A stretch of 64,000 bases of DNA from Dipylidium caninum (GCA_017562135.1 QEYB01000725.1:253001-317000), one strand, 5' to 3'; positions 13,041 through 25,396 are shown, numbered from the stretch's first letter. Translations and numbers: made by a program. The notes: a model not told the origin generated them from the letters alone.

Positions 13041-13791
13041 ATGGCTCTCGTTCGTAGAAGCTGTAAATTTTTGAGGGCTGGCTTCCCCTTATTTTCGCAG
13101 AAGAATTTTGCCTGTAGGTAAACTATTATATGACTGCATTGTTAATTCCCCCTTTACACATGCCGTCAAGCCCTCCCGGACACTATTTTGTTAAGCCCTG
13201 GCTGTGTAAATTCGCGAAATTAATTTACCCGGTGTTTTTCCTCACTAAAAGCTAACCACTTCTGCTTTTAGGCTGGCACATTGACTGGAAACCTGACCCC
13301 TTCCCCACAACACCTGCTCAGCGTGCTGCCGCCGCGCAGAAGTACGGTCTTCTTCCTGAAGATTACGAGACTTACGAGGATAATGGAAACGCCCCCGGAG
13401 ACTACCCCAAGTTACAGCCTTTTAATGAACTCCATCGTGATCCCTGGGAGGTTTATGACTATGGACTAGTGAAGCGCAATTACAACGAACCCATCCCCTG
13501 GTATTGGGAATTTTTAGCTCCTCGGGCTACGACGAACTTCAGCAACAGCTTCGCTACAACGAACCACGGTGGAAAACCCTACTCAAATTCATCACTCCAC
13601 TGCTGATCTTGGCTCCCTTAATTTACGTCGGAGACATGTACAAGCTGTTCCAACCGATGGTATGGACGCTTCTTTCGCCGCCATCACGCTCCTTTGCCAC
13701 TAGTGAATATTCTTTTCTCTTGTTTTAGATGCCAAAACAGTACCCTTTTAGTGGGCGGGATAATTACACCTTCGAGCCTGCGAATAAGTAG
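13041..13791 (+). CDS. NDUFB8: NADH dehydrogenase 1 beta subcomplex subunit 8
   Basis: Accessory single-pass membrane subunit of mitochondrial complex I (ND5-side membrane arm). Exon 1, 13041-13113, gives a basic presequence (MALVRRSCKFLRAGFPLFSQ). Exon 2, 13272-13659, carries the family hallmarks: PEDYETYEDNGNAPGDYPKL, HRDPWEVYDYGLVKRNYNEP and a membrane helix (FITPLLILAPLIYVGDMY). Exon 3, 13729-13791, gives MPKQYPFSGRDNYTFEPANK and TAG; human NDUFB8 has the same PKQYP block. Introns are 158 and 69 bp. The reading frame changes inside exon 2, near 13520, between EFLAPR and GYDELQQQ. Adding one base there gives 174 aa with the conserved W retained; a 17-nt GT...AG segment at 13501-13517 would also restore frame but deletes conserved residues. 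Probably a sequence error in a live gene rather than a pseudogene. Confidence 0.9.
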
Positions 13792-14659
13792 AGAGCTCCC
13801 GTCCCGAACACTAGAATTGTAGCCCTTTCGCGACTTTAAAAGTTAAAAGGAAGGCTGTTACGAATTATCTGAGGTTTATTTTCCCACGAAACGCAGTCAA
13901 GTGATTGCACTTATGTTTAGTAGACGAAGGGGTAAGAATGTACAAGTTTTGTGTATACATAGGAGGAAAAAAAGATGGGAAAAGGGGTCGGTCACCGTCG
14001 CTGAATATTCTTAAGTCGGGCGGCCTTCAGCACCTGGTACTCCCTTTCCTGAGTCCGTGCTTCAAACGCCTTCCTTTCGACATAGCTACCCGGGAGGAGA
14101 GAGGTGTGTCACGCATGGAGCAACTTATAATTACTTGAGGGCCTAACAACAATGTTAAAGAACGAAAATTTCGCGTAAATTGGCTCTGAGGCCAAACTTG
14201 ATGAGCGGAAGGTTCCGCTTGATGGTATCCCTACTGACAGCAGGGTTGTCGCAAGGCGAATGCTGAAGACGTGAGTCTTGTCCCGCCTTCGTATTTCCCA
14301 TGATACATTATTCGAGAGACTAACAAAATGGGTGCATTTAAATCGAATTATTGCAATTTACCGAGATCAAGGTGACCTCTCGAGTTGACGTCAAATAAGA
14401 GATCAGAGTGAGTGAACCCGGGACTGAAAATCATGTCTAAAATTGAGGCTAGCCAACGAGAACAAGGCCGAAAAAAATGGAGTTCGGTAAACACGTAAAG
14501 CATTTTTAATAAGACGGGTTGAAAGGGATGGTTTGTAATAAATTGAGATTTGTGTGAAAAGTATAAGGATCTGAAGAACTTGAATTAAAATTGCAAGCAA
14601 ATGTAGTTTAACTCGGATAAGTAAAATTGTTAGCTTGGGCTTGTCTTTGAAAACTAACT

Positions 14660-15741
14660 TCATTTGATGAAAGGCTTCTCCAATTCCTGCTTAGATGTCT
14701 GCAATCCCACTCCGAAAAACAGGTAAGCAAAGGTAAATTTGTCATTTTACTAATAAATTAAAAACACTTACCCATTTTTCCCCCTATTATGTAGTTTGAG
14801 ATCATCTTTGATTCCTTCTTTCTCAGTGAAGGTTTCCCAATCTAGCCTGGATTTCTCCTACAACAAAAAAACTACAAATCTACCACGCTTAGCCAAAATA
14901 AGAAATGTATTTAACAATTAAAATATACAAACCAATGTAGATATTCGTGGAGCACTGGAAGAAAGAGTCGAGGACTTTAATTTTTTTAAAGCGTCTGTTA
15001 ATCGATTATGTGTAGAGGAAGACGGCCGTCTACAAATGGAAGCTAAATCACTCATCAAGCCGATTTACTTTAATCCAGAACCAACGTTCGTACTATTCGA
15101 CGAATTTTGGGAATTGGATCCGATACTAAAAAGAAAAGCTCAATCAACAACCGAGCATATAAAGGGCTTCCGAACTTATCGGTAGCATGCCTTCGAGGGG
15201 AGTCGGCGGAAAGGCAATCTTGGACGACTTGATTTCCACACTGAGGTTCTCTAAAATATAAAGAATAATTCTAGGGGGCACATTCATTTACGTAGCATGA
15301 CTGCACTGGTAAATTTGGGGCATTCGAAAGTATTGATAAAATGAATAATCATTGCGCGGGACTTTAAGGTGGTAAAACCAGCATACCTGAATTTACATGA
15401 AGAGGTTTGCTCTGGTTGATTCTTAAGTTAAAAATTGGCCGTAGGTGAACGTAACAATCTTACTTCTACTTTGGTTTCGTTGAGGAATGCATTCCATATT
15501 TCGTCTCTGTCCTTCGCTTCGAGCGGCTTAGTTTTCTCCAGACTCACTTCCCCTAGCTCATCACTAAGTAAAGCTTAAGGAGAAACCCTTAAAACAAACT
15601 CTGAAGTGTCGTCTTCAGACGAATCGAAACTCTCTTCCTCACGTTCTGTCAATTGTCTGATCAGAATGCCGGACAAATACCTGGGGGGACGTACTCTTCA
15701 TCCTCCGAACTGTCAGAGCCGCCGCCGAGCTCACCGCTCAT
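14660..15741 (-). CDS. CFDP1: Craniofacial development protein 1 / BCNT (Swc5 family)
   Basis: BCNT-domain protein; the yeast relative Swc5 is a subunit of the SWR1 complex that deposits histone H2A.Z. Minus-strand exons: 15741-15681 (acidic start MSGELGGGSDSSEDEEYVPP), 15645-15600 (EREEESFDSSEDDTS), 15563-15464 (DRDEIWNAFLNETKVE, the conserved 'W..FL' block), about 15042-14933 (DALKKLKSSTLSSSAPRIST), and 14857-14772 with the diagnostic BCNT-C core EKSRLDWETFTEKEGIKDDL followed by LHNRGKNG. Phases agree from exon 1 to exon 3 and again across the last two listed. One or more middle exons (the usual VFDFAGE region) and the end of the BCNT-C domain are not resolved; a possible last exon reads TSKQELEKPFIK and stops at 14660. 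The gene is tail-to-tail with NDUFB8 and head-to-head with the convertase. Confidence 0.83.
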
Positions 15742-16229
15742 CGCCAATCCCTAAAGATTGATAACACCGTTGTCCTTCATATGATCATTTTATAATTTAA
15801 AACAAAATATTTTTATATAAATACATGGCAAAGCACAAATTATTAAAAATCGCATTAATAAGCGTTATGCAACTGTTTTTCGGCAGTAAAATTGGATAAA
15901 TTTTACACAATTCAGACAGTGGAAAGAGGTTACTGCCACGGTCTAGCAGCTAACATTTTGTTGGGCTACGTTAAGCTATTACTGAACAAAATGTAGACGC
16001 GTGCATCCCGGAAACTAAACACCGATCTATACAGCCTTTCACATTAGATTTGAAAACGAACCAACCACGAACTGTTGCTATTAGGGCTGCATTATGGATG
16101 TAAATTCCATTCCTCATGTCAAATAGCTAGTCAAGATTGGAAAAACAAATTCGTCCAGTAAAAATTACCGAAATATGGTTGATTCACGTTGATTTATCAA
16201 CGCAGTATTAATCAAAAGCGAATTCTATA

Positions 16230-16604
16230 TTGGCTTGCGTTTCTAATAAGCGGTTTTACAGCCACATCAGGGTTTGCGCGTCAAATGATACAAATGAAAC
16301 GTTAACACCGCTACAGGTTAGGCAGGCTCGGCTTTTTCCACATTGTGAGTGCTGTCGAAAGGTTGCCAAAAAGTTCGCGAATGAGGAAGAGGCTGCCATT
16401 ATTGTACATTATCATCGTGCATTAAACTGCCTTAATTGCGGAACGTGTAGACCACTTACAAGTTTATTTTACGATGACTACGCACCGTCTACATTAGGTT
16501 TTCTTGCTCTCTTTCAGATAGGGGAATTGAATGTTTTCTCTTATGTCTTACGGTGTGAGCAGGTTGAGCGTTCCTTGGCCCCTTGGGTAACATCACAATT
16601 TTAA
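16230..16604 (+). CDS. Doubtful Cys-rich open frame
   Basis: A 124-codon open frame without an ATG at its start (it opens with TTG). It encodes a cysteine-rich stretch, CECCRKVAKKF followed about 20 residues later by CLNCGTC, a spacing that could bind zinc. No family is recognised. It sits in the divergent gap between CFDP1 and the convertase and could be a stray exon, a small gene or chance. The absence of an ATG and of clear splice partners keeps confidence low. Confidence 0.2.
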   Translation: MACVSNKRFYSHIRVCASNDTNETLTPLQVRQARLFPHCECCRKVAKKFANEEEAAIIVHYHRALNCLNCGTCRPLTSLFYDDYAPSTLGFLALFQIGELNVFSYVLRCEQVERSLAPWVTSQF

Positions 16605-16880
16605 GCCAGCGCCATTAAAAGGGGTTAGATCAGTAACTTTCTTAACCAACATAATATTCATTATAGTCTATGCGCAAGTAGTTTGCTACGGAAATTCAAA
16701 ATATATATTTTTCAACAAACAGCCGCGAAAAGCTTGGTGAATTTCTTCGATGAACAGTCACTACGTGCTGTCAACAAAAAACACAATTTCCTCATTTGAT
16801 ATAAATGATAACACAATTGGTTAATCTCGCTGAGTCGACCTTGGTTAGCAGCGGCAGTTTGGGGTGCTTTTACAATTCAT

Positions 16881-19800
16881 ATGGGTTGCCGATGTTACCA
16901 AAGCGTCTCAGCTTCTTACGAAGGGGTCATGATCTTTCTATTGTGTCTTTTTATACCCTTAATGAAATGTAAAGAAAGCCATTTTGTAATTGCTGGAAGA
17001 CCGGAGGCCTACGAGCTGAGACAGCTAATAAATGAACACGGACTTCTCTATCGTTCCCACGTACGTTAACAGTGAATCCGCACGAATCCGTGCCTCTTGC
17101 GTTTAATTAGTATTCTACGCGTGTATGCACGCGCAAAACATTTTACGTTGGTATTTTTGGCTTATATTAGTGGAATATTTCTCAACTGTGCCTATATATA
17201 TCGATTTCTGTATTTAAGGGCTGCTTGGATCCCTACCTGCACTACTTTGTAACCGACCGTTCTGGAAGAGAATTATTTGACTTGTATGATTTAGTTCTTA
17301 CCATTCCTTGGGTAACTTTGTTTCCTTCTTTATCTTTTTACTAGTCTTCTCTTTCTCGTCGTTTAGTACTGTATTTAATTTAAGGTTGCATCAGTTGAAC
17401 CTCAGTTGCAATTTCGTGTTGAGAAGAGAGTACCTGTTTCCTATGTGGCGCGAAAGTCCGTTAACTCCATTGAACTACCCGTAATTTAGCTTTAAATACG
17501 TTTTTAAGTATATATTCTTCAAAAATGAAGTAGTACGTTTTATTTCCAGGATGATGACGAATACGACTTGGCTGCTAAACACCGTGCTGAAAAACTGTGG
17601 AAAGCGTTGAGTTATAACGATCCACATAGTCGTTACATGTGGCAGTTGGTAAATTATAGGCACCCGGTCTTTAACTTCCCCTTTCAGCTCAACGACGGTA
17701 ATAGAAGGTCAGGTAGGCTTTCCGGCCTCGACCTCAATGTGTACCCTGTTTATCTGGCCAACATTACGGGGAAGAACGTGGTAGGAATTGTCGTCGATGA
17801 TGCACTCGACACTACACACGAGGATCTGCGTCCCAACATTAATCTGAACTTTAACGCTGATCTGGTTAACATCACACGCAAGGATGCCCGAGGGACTGAC
17901 GAGAGAATGAAAAAGGTTAACGAGTAAGGTGTCATTTACGCTGAACCCCAATTTTGCACGGCTATAGTAGCTGATAATTTGGGGCTGTAATCGCATTTTG
18001 TAGTCATGGAACAGAAGTGGCCGGCTTGTTTGCTGCAGTGGCAAACAATTCCAAATGCGCCTTCGGAGTTGCCTACAATGCAACGCTGGGAGGTAAGACA
18101 ACCATCTGCCCTCGCTTGTTACACCTTCCTCGTACGCAAAAATGTCAAATGCTACATGTACGCTATCGATTCGTGCGAGTGGAGCGGAGGAAACTCCCCT
18201 TTTTCTGGTGATCGTAGGTTGATTATCTTGGGTGGGATATGAGAGGACCTTGGCTGCTCACAATAGCAACCTAGATTTTGCACTCCTCCTCGCCTTTGTG
18301 CTTCATCGACGTTACAATTGCCACCATTGGCCCTCAAGCGGTGCTCCCTCAAGGCCCCATTTGCATAGCATTTTGATGAGCCAAGGAGAATTCCAACACA
18401 ACGCCTCTACAAACGCTTGTCCTTGCCTTTAGGCATTCGTTTGTTGGGCGATAAAGTCACGGACTTCATGGTCGGAGAGGCGTTGACCCTCTTTTCCGAT
18501 ACCGCAAACATCTACATTTCCTCCTGGGGCCCCACCGACGACGGGAGGACATTGCGTTCGCCTGGCAAGTATGTGCGTATGGCGCTGAAGAAGACCGGCG
18601 CCGCCGTAAGTTCGCCCTCCCTCAAGTGCTTCTCCATCGAAAGCAGAAAGTAAGAGCATAAATTCGGGTTTCAAATCACTTCGAAGTGAGCCAGAATTAA
18701 GCAACTCGCTCCGATAGCGAATTAGTGCGCACGGGAAGAGGCCTACTTTTCCCCGTTCTCGGCGGTTGGGGAGGCCTGAGTTCTCGGCGGTTGGGGAGGC
18801 CTGAGAGCAGAAGCTGCGCCGGTAGCGTTTTGTGCTTTCGCTGCCTGAGTGGGTGCATGAAATTACTCACTCGTCATGATCGCCGCGAGAGGTGCTACTC
18901 TCACCTCGCAGGCACACACACACCCGCTCGAGTGAGCGATTCATGCAGAGAGAAGTGAGGAGGAGAGCGAATCGCCTGCCTCTCCACCCGTCAGCGTCAG
19001 TCATTCGCCAATGACTACTCGCTGCTTGCCTCGATGACACAGACAATTCGAACACGGCGACCTCTCTCCGGCCCTGCCGGAGCGTCCGTTTGGTCGACAT
19101 CTCGACTAGCAGCAAACATCGCTCAATCGGAGGGGACGTCTTCCCACCGTCCTGATGGGATTCTTTGCCAGTGAGCACGAACTCCAGCAGAGGCCATAAA
19201 ACTCGACATTCCACCCGTTGTTGGCGTCGCCCACACATTAGACGGCGAGGCGGGGGCGGACTCAGCCTAGACTGACTCCCCTCGTTGGTGCAGAGGGACC
19301 ACTTTACGTTTCTTCGGGGCTCCAGTAACTTTTGACGCGGTAGCTCCTCGTTTGCCCGAAGATATTCCACTACCGCTCTGCAGCCTCGCATTTCCACATC
19401 CAAGAAGCGACTCCCACGTGACCGACCGTCGCTTGTCCCCTTTCCTCCCGTAAACAATGCCACCAAGTCGCCATACCCATTTACTTCCAACGGTGAGGGG
19501 CAGAAAGTTAGGGCCTTCCGCATGGTAGGTGGTCGCGTCGCCTTGTCATAACCGTCAAAGCGGACCGGGCTGAGTGCGCAGTGTTCGGAGTGTCAATGAC
19601 AGGCGTTAGCAGGTGGTACAAGGAATAACAAACCCCCAACCGATTTATTCATCTCCACTTTTGGCATCTGCCACGCCTCTCTTTCAAGAGGCCGCTGGCA
19701 TTGCGTCACAGCGCAAGTCTTGTGTGTGTGAGTGTGTGTTTTACACTTAACCGATCGGAGTATTCTAAATTGTTTGCCGCGTGATAAAACAGTTGACACT

Positions 19801-22800
19801 ACAAACTACCGGTTTTAGCGTGATATTCCTTTTGCGCCTCTTCTCGCCTCGCTTACTGGGAGAGGTCTGGACACAAGTTTATGGCGTTTGCGCCGACGGT
19901 CGAATGACTTGTTCAGGCCAAACCGGAACAGTGTGGGATGCACGAGGCAACTGGCGCGCTCATTTCCACGTCGGGGAGGGAGGCGATACGCGAGCTGGCA
20001 CACGCAGACGCCTTCACTTACCGCTTTGGCGCACAAAGTGGCTCTTGGGGCTCGGGCGGACCCGCCGGGGATTTAACTGTCCGGAGCCCGATGGAGCTGG
20101 CCACAACACGCCGCCTTTGCGGCCAGGCATGACTCTCATACCTCGTCCAAATTACCGCCAATCGGCCATGCAGTTGGGAGGATTGTCGTCTCCTCTCCCA
20201 CCACGACGTGATCTCGTGGTTTCCTGCCTCCTGCCGTGAGGAGCAGCGCCTCCTGTTGGCCATCGGCGGAGGCTGCTGTCGTGGCGACTTCAACTCCCCG
20301 AGAGGCAACGTCGTTGTCGTCGCGTTCGACAGCCATTCGGGCTCACTTCGTCCTCGCTTCGTTGACCAACTGGTCCAACGCTAAACTAATTCGAATACAG
20401 CGCCAAAATTGTGGAAATTTTGACGTTTTTTAATAGAGGTGCGAGGAGACGACGCAGCGTTTGGTTTGAACACGCAGTTTAGCCGTAAGTACTGACACAT
20501 GCCGGGCGCGCAGAGCGGCTCCAATTTGTCTCGGCAAAATTTGCCTTTCTTGAGAAATGCTACACTTTCGGATGAAGCCAGTTAAATAAAGGGAAGCTGT
20601 GATTTCCCACCAAAAATTTTCTCAAGCTAGTGATAAGTGCCTCACCCGAGATGCCCTTTTTGGTTGGTCCGCACAGGGGAACCGCGGTCGAGGCTCACTT
20701 TTCGTGTTTCCCTCCGGCAACGGAGGCGCTGCAGGCGACAATTGCGGTGCTGACGGGTTCATCAATCATCCCCGTGTGATCGCTGTCGGGGCGGTGAGTG
20801 AAAACGGCCTGCCGCCGGTGTACGCAGAGTCCTGCGCTGCCATCTCCGTTGCGGTACCCGTTGGCGGCTCCCAGGACAAAATGACCTTTAGACACGAAAT
20901 TAGTGCCCGTAAACTCTTTGTGGTAAGGAGTCTCCCACTGGCTTGCCTTACTTCCCCCCGTTCTGAATGAATATCCTCTCGCCCACTGGCCCCCTGTGTC
21001 CCCCAAAGGGTCCAAAACCCGACGTCTCCCCATTCCGCGGTTCGAGGAGCCGCATCACCAGTGTCCCCCGATTCTGGGCGGTGGCCAAACCACCTTGGGC
21101 TTCGCAGCACATCATCAGCAAGTGGCAAAAAAAAATGAAGCGCTGCATAACCATGCTTCCATTGTAATTTTGCAGCCCACCACCAAAATAAACAACATGT
21201 GTACGGGTAGCTTCGTTGGAACGTCTGCTTCGAATCCCATGGCTGCTGGAGTGATCGCCCTCGCTTTGGAAGCCAAGTATGTTGGACTTTCTGGTCGTTC
21301 GAATAATATTTTATCACCCCTCAAACGGGTGCTTGGGTTTTTAGTTCTTGTGATGCTACTGAGCTGTTGGTTAAGTAGTCGCCCGCGTCACTTTTAGCCC
21401 CAGTCTCAGGCCCCGAGACGTGGCCGCCATCCTGGCGCTAAGCGGCCGAATTCCCTCCGCCGGCGCGTCCGACTTCAGCATCAACGGGGGCGGTCTGCTT
21501 GTGCGTTTTCCCTTTCCCCGTCCCAGGCGCCCTTGGCGCTCCCACTATAAGTTGCATCTCCTGCAGGTCAGCCACACCTACGGAAGCGGCCTCTTAAACG
21601 CCGTGAGGATGGTGAAATTGGCGAAGATCTGGAAACCAGTTGGACGCCGGAGACTCTGCCTCCTACACCAAGGCGACTGGAGTAGGAAGCCTGCAGAAGA
21701 CCGGTCCTTGTAAGTGACCCAACCACCGGCCCCAATTTCCGCGAGGAGAGGAAGACGGAAAGGCGGTTGAGGGAAACCGCGCTCCTTCTTCCGCCAGCTG
21801 ACCCGAATCTCTCCCGCGGCTGGTGTCTGTTTTGACTCAATCTCGCTTTCCGTTTTGAAACTAAATTAAGCGCGACTTTTGAACTCAGTGAAGCAGAGAA
21901 GGATCTTAAACCTCCTTTCTTTGCGGTTATTCCCACTTTAGCAGAAGGAAAATCTTTCCCGGACGCACCACTCAGTTTGCGTTCATTTTCGACAACGCGA
22001 CATGCGACGTGGAGACACTCGAGGTGGTCCGGGTGGGCATGCAGTGGACCTCGGTGCATCGCGGCTCCATTGAAGTCTCCCTCACCTCGCCCAGCGGACA
22101 GGAGGCCAGACTGATTGGCGCTCGGCCTCTGGACCACTTCAACGGCTACAGCGAGATGATCTGGAAGAGTCTGATCCATACCGGCGAGAGCTGTTACGGC
22201 AGGTGGATTGTTAAGGTGGGTTCACTCGCGAACAGTGGCGCTGACCCGGGTGGCGACTCGAACCTGACTGAACGCTTCCTTGGTTGTTCATCTGGCGATA
22301 TTCGCCTCCACTTGATGATGAACGCACTTCCACTCGAGGTCGCAGACGTCAGAGGGAAAAAGTTGAGCCGGAGGGCGTTAAGACTTCAAGTCGAGACACT
22401 CCTCTCCTGCCTGGGAGGATCGCTTTATTCGCGTGCGTTCCGAGCGGACACGCCAGTTTGCCCGCAGCCTGAATGCCCTGAGGCCGCGGTCGATGCTCCT
22501 CTCGAGCAGCGCGAAATGGATGTCGACACACCGACCAGCTGACTTGAGAACTGAGAGGGGAAGACAGATGCAAAATGTGCTCATTTTTTTGCATTGGACC
22601 ACTGCACTTGTCATGCAAATCAAACTCCACCGGGCAGGACTTGGAGGGAGTCTGTGGGCAGCGGTTCAGGCTCGGTGTTCTGCTGTAATCACCCAGTATC
22701 AGGGAAGAGTGCGACTCCAAAAAGTTGAGTGGCTTTTTTAAGTGACGAATTCACATTTACCCGAGTACTCTCCCTGCTTAGTGTAATCACTCGCCAAGGT

Positions 22801-23884
22801 GACTGACAATGTTCCAAGTGGTTTTGTTGGAGATAGGAAAACCTTAAATGCCTCCTCCATCTTGTTTTCTGCCGGTTCATAAATTGTTGACAAATTCACC
22901 CGTGAACCATTTCATCGCGAGCTGAATGCGTGCGTTAGAGTTGTCCTGTCCAGACACCCATTAACGTTGGAGCCTCTCCACCATCTATCGCGACTATCGG
23001 CGAGCGCAAGGGTGGTGCCGGACATGCATCTACCCCGTGGAAGGTGACCTCCTGTGTCGGTTGATTTATCTGCGTGATTTTTTGCGACTGTTTCGATGCT
23101 ATCCCACGCGTTCCTGCCTCACCCTTCTCCCTCCGTCCCCTTCCTGATTAGGAGCGTACGTGGGAACACTTGCAAGGCTCATATCGAACGAATCTTAACG
23201 CCAAGACCTCCTGCCGTTCGGTCGTCACCTTGGTAACGTGCGATGGGCCCCCGTAGTTACTCTAACCTTTCCTGAATTCGCCTTAACCGTTGAAGGCGAA
23301 CTTTTGCACTGAGACATATTTGAGGTAGTGTTCTATTTCCTCGTCGAAGGCGGCCCCAGTAGCAGTGTTGGCTAAGGTGAATGCAGAATAATGCTTTCCT
23401 CTCATTACGGGGCCAAATTTTATGGTGTGGATGAGCAAGCACAAGACATGGTTGTAACTGGGCGTTGAATTTTTGTAAGTCTGTATGTCACCAAGCACGA
23501 TTTTGTGCTTTGGGTTAGGTAGAATTTTGATAGCCCCGCGAGGCCGATGTTCTCGCAAGTAACAAATCTAACGGTTAAAATTATTCTACTGCTAATTATA
23601 AGTACGAATTATTTTAGATTCGCGACAACGGCAGGCGCGAGAATTTTAGGCCAACTAAAGGGCGATCGAGTGGAGCCATTCGATTCATCGGAATTGAAAT
23701 GATGGGCACATCGAAGAACCAAAGTGCCTTCGAGCAGAATAAGGAAGAAATATTGAAGCACTGGCATCAAGTCCAAGTGGATGCCCACAAGCACAATCGC
23801 AGGACCAAGTTGAGCCCCAGAGACGTGGCCAACCTCTACAACAAGGAGCGCTGGAGCGTACTCGAGGAGGGCATGAGCGAGTAA
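16881..23884 (+). CDS. Proprotein convertase, PC2/furin type (subtilisin/kexin)
   Basis: Secretory-pathway serine endoprotease that cleaves precursors after basic residues. Eleven exons join with every phase matching, to 679 aa: 16881-17060, 17219-17311, 17550-17923, 18004-18092, 18433-18605, 20677-20922, 21176-21276, 21398-21500, 21567-21709, 21945-22215, 23618-23884 (TAA). Signal peptide: MIFLLCLFIPLMKC, from the second Met (residue 17). Triad: Asp174 (GIVVDDALD), His217 (HGTEVAG), Ser402 (GTSASNP); oxyanion Asn318 (SGNGG). His-to-Asn spacing is 101, as in furin. SGLDLNV after the prodomain and a charged helical C-tail resemble PC2, but PC2 has Asp at the oxyanion position. The P domain (about 460-620) has HRGSIEVSLTSPSG where furin has RRGDL. 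No R-X-K/R-R site is visible at the prodomain end; AAKHR is the nearest. Active-site layout implies a working enzyme; orthology within the family is uncertain. Confidence 0.93.
18606..20676 (+). other. Large GC-rich intron 5 of the convertase
   Basis: The longest intron of the convertase gene (2,071 bp), inserted between KKTGAA and GNRGRGSLF in the catalytic domain. It is GC-rich, has a short (GT)n tract near 19.73 kb and an exact 25-bp tandem duplication at 18756. The open frames inside it have no family match and lack splice logic, so I read it as non-coding. The flanking exons align with furin without a gap, so no exon is missing inside it. Confidence 0.75.
18756..18805. repeat. 25-bp unit repeated twice in tandem
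   Basis: The unit begins TTCTCGGCGGTTGGGGAGGC and ends CTGAG. It occurs at 18756-18780 and is repeated exactly at 18781-18805 inside convertase intron 5. Zero mismatches suggest a recent duplication. Confidence 0.9.
22216..23617 (+). other. Convertase intron 10, nothing seen
   Basis: A 1.4-kb intron between the P-domain exon and the last coding exon. Phase 0 on both sides (WIVK / IRDNGRREN). No coding block, repeat or RNA gene recognised. Confidence 0.7.
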
Positions 23885-25396
23885 CACACAGGTCAGAAGG
23901 GGTTTCAGCCATTTCCCGACGCTACATCTTTGTCGCGGGAAGAAAACGTAGACCCCTCTTGCGACGCACTACCCACGTCTCCTGCTCATGCCTCTCGACG
24001 AGTGACATTGACAAAGGAGGCTCCCTCAGACTAGTTACTACTCCCGCGTCTGCGTTAGATGCCGAGTGCGTTAAGCGGTGGTGAGGAAGAGTCGACTTCC
24101 GTTCTGTTCTCTTGTGATTATGCCGTCGGGCGGAAGCTATTGCATACACAAACGGAGAGGACTTACATGCCTTGTTGTGTGTTTCATTCAGTGTTCCCCC
24201 GTGTGGTAGGAGAATCTCAAAGACCTCAGCTGACCCACAGCCAAATAGCGGAGGAGAGGACCATCTGGTTAGGATCAGTAGATCACTCAGATGGAGGCCG
24301 AGAGAGATAATAAAGTCACTGGGTGTCAGAGCCACCGTACTGGCTGCATTCGGTCAGCATACGTTTTCTTTCCGCCTTTCAGGTGCCCCAGGCCAGTGAA
24401 GTTGCCGTCATCCAAGACTGCACGTGGTTGAAGTTCGGCGCGAGGCCCCTACTTTCACTCCGCTCCCCCCGCTCCCCCTCCCCCCTTCTCTCTCCTCACC
24501 TACCAAAATGCCCACGACAAGACAATGCACATGGGTGACGGGTGCGCCAGTGCTGCTGACGTCTGTGCGAGATCGCCTGACCAAAGCCCTGTTCGTGTAC
24601 CTTTGTTCCATGATTCCAAAAGTAATCCACATTCGCCCACTCCCCACAAGGGTCGTCTGCGCAGTTATAATCGACGACACACATGTGCGACACGTGACTC
24701 GTGGGACGGAGGTTTGTTTCGAGACTGTCCTGAAGCATTCACAGCCCGCGACGAAAGGGAGGAGAGGAGAGGAGCCGCTCCTCTCCAAACCGTGGCGGCG
24801 GGAGGAGTGGCACCGAGGCAAGTGGATGGTCGGAAAAGCGCGCTGCCCTCCCGTCCTGCGTCCTACTGACAAGCCATTGCAGGCGGTCCTTTTGGCGGTC
24901 GCCCTAGTTTTAGTGGACGACGGGGAAGGGAGGACGATGACCACCGTCCAAGCGCGAGACAGTCGTGTAGGATGCACCCTTTCGTGCAGTTACAAAAGAA
25001 CAATTAAGGCCCAAAAAACCCAACTAAACAAAGAAGTCGCCCCGGGTGTGACGCGTCCAGCAGGCACAACTTAGCGGTGCGGACGCCACTTCCCTCGCGG
25101 TCCGAGCAGCGCGAGATCGACAGCCTGCCACCCGACGGATCGGTTGCCGTGGTAGCATCAACTCAAGGCAGCGTGAAGGCCGCACCGTCCGACAGTTCAC
25201 CACGTCAGGAGCGCGGGAGAGCAAAAGGAATGGCAGTAGACTGACTATAATTTATAAATAGCAACCATCTTTCGCTCTTGGCATTTACAATAAGCATCAC
25301 ATGTACGCATACACACAGATATACAAGCAAAGGTATGCATTCGTCCAGTTTGTGCACAATGAGGTATTCTCGAGTTGCCCAGCCCCTTCGTTCTAT
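23885..25396. other. Convergent intergenic gap
   Basis: This stretch separates the stop codon of the plus-strand convertase from the stop codon of the minus-strand docking adaptor, so it should hold both 3' untranslated regions. It is GC-rich. An AATAAA lies at 24309-24314. I see no further gene. Confidence 0.6.
24309..24314 (+). other. Candidate polyadenylation signal of the convertase
   Basis: AATAAA hexamer 425 bp after the convertase stop codon on the coding strand. It is the first canonical hexamer I noticed downstream. The hexamer is short and common, so this is only a candidate. Confidence 0.35.

Noticed and set aside
14922..15185. 87-codon open frame on the plus strand (contains MEAKSLIKPIYFNPEPTFVL)
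   Set aside because: It looks protein-like, but it lies antisense to CFDP1, whose minus-strand exon at 15042-14933 splices in phase to the diagnostic BCNT-C exon. The plus-strand frame has no splice partner or family match, so it is most likely a shadow.
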